A stretch of 5,861 nucleotides of DNA. Origin: Actinomycetota bacterium (GTDB lineage Bacteria; Actinomycetota; Humimicrobiia; Humimicrobiales; Humimicrobiaceae). Where the stretch lies: the NCBI GenBank assembly GCA_003155275.1, contig PMCC01000130.1:1-5861 (forward strand), read 5' to 3'. The position numbers and the translations under genes were made by a program. The notes under the pieces were generated by a model. The model had not been told where the DNA came from, searched no databases, and worked only from the letters and a program-made list of their open reading frames with translations. Below are positions 5,578-5,861 of the stretch, piece by piece (position 1 is the stretch's first letter; every line of letters starts with the position of its first letter).

Positions 5578-5861
5578 TCAGTTGCCGTCAGTTAAATAAT
5601 TTGTAAAACTTTTTCTGAACTTTGCAACCTTTGGTGAAATTATGGCCTGGCAGTAAGGCTGGTAAGGGTTATTTGCAAAATACTCCTGATGGTATTCTTC
5701 AGCCTTATAGAACTCTGCCAACGGTTTTATTTCTGTAACAAAAGGGTCGGGATATATTTTAGAGTTTTCCAGATCCTGGATAACGCGCCGTATAATTTGC
5801 TCCTGCTGCGGTGAAGTGTAAAAAATTATTGACCTGTATTGAGTACCCCTGTCATTCCCCT
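5578..5861 (-). CDS. msrA: Peptide methionine (S)-S-oxide reductase MsrA, C-terminal part (5' end beyond the window)
   Basis: MsrA reduces the S-epimer of methionine sulfoxide in proteins back to methionine, repairing oxidative damage with thioredoxin as reductant. Reading the minus strand, 93 codons are visible before the TGA (complement of 5578-5580). They begin with GNDRGTQYRSIIFY, the highly conserved central MsrA motif, followed by PFVTEI (39-44), AEEYHQEYF (53-61) and YCQAIISPKV (69-78), and end in YLTDGN. The catalytic GCFW motif lies in the missing N-terminal half. The family is usually about 160-210 residues, so roughly half is present. C70 in the YC motif sits where family members often carry a Cys; whether it acts as a resolving residue cannot be told from this fragment. 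No MsrB domain follows the MsrA part, so it is not an MsrA-MsrB fusion in that order. The gene converges on the SGNH hydrolase gene. Confidence 0.93.
   Translation of the reverse strand, partial: GNDRGTQYRSIIFYTSPQQEQIIRRVIQDLENSKIYPDPFVTEIKPLAEFYKAEEYHQEYFANNPYQPYCQAIISPKVAKFRKSFTNYLTDGN

Overview
This 5.9-kb bacterial window holds five protein-coding genes: three complete and two cut by the window edges. Left to right they are: the 3' part of an extracellular solute-binding lipoprotein gene (oligopeptide/OppA family, + strand); a secreted DUF4214 plus polysaccharide-deacetylase protein (+); a polytopic membrane acyltransferase of the DUF5009/HGSNAT-like family (+); a small cytoplasmic SGNH esterase/acyltransferase resembling mycobacterial MsAcT (+); and the C-terminal half of peptide methionine sulfoxide reductase MsrA (-), which converges on the SGNH gene. 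No rRNA, tRNA, CRISPR array, transposase or phage gene is visible.

The organism cannot be placed with certainty. The DNA is AT-rich to moderate in GC, with strong AAGGA-type ribosome sites at two genes and AT-rich spacers. An Ala/Thr/Pro tether leads into the solute-binding domain, and DUF4214 is fused to a NodB-type deacetylase. Together these suggest a Gram-positive-like (Bacillota or deep actinobacterial) or similar free-living bacterium; this is inference only.

Layout: positions 1-1661 are the binding protein, closed by a strong GC-rich hairpin (1711-1738). Positions 1739-1998 are an intergenic regulatory stretch with a perfect 15-bp palindrome and a probable extended -10 promoter. The deacetylase follows (1999-3213; a longer TTG-start reading from 1948 is less likely) and ends at a hairpin plus T-tract terminator (3245-3285). 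The membrane acyltransferase (3362-4501) appears to have its own promoter. A 241-bp spacer (4502-4742) contains repeated purine/T motifs and possible nested RNA helices. The SGNH gene (4743-5402) has a strong Shine-Dalgarno site, and a short repeat-bearing convergent spacer separates it from msrA (5578 to the end).

The three central genes share a chemical theme: removal or transfer of acyl/acetyl groups on sugars or other hydroxyl/amine acceptors. The deacetylase would act outside the membrane, the HGSNAT-like enzyme across it and the SGNH enzyme in the cytoplasm. Terminator and promoter signals between them argue against a single operon, so a joint pathway is a hypothesis. I saw no clearly novel defence or mobile system. 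The most unusual unexplained DNA is the 4502-4662 spacer.
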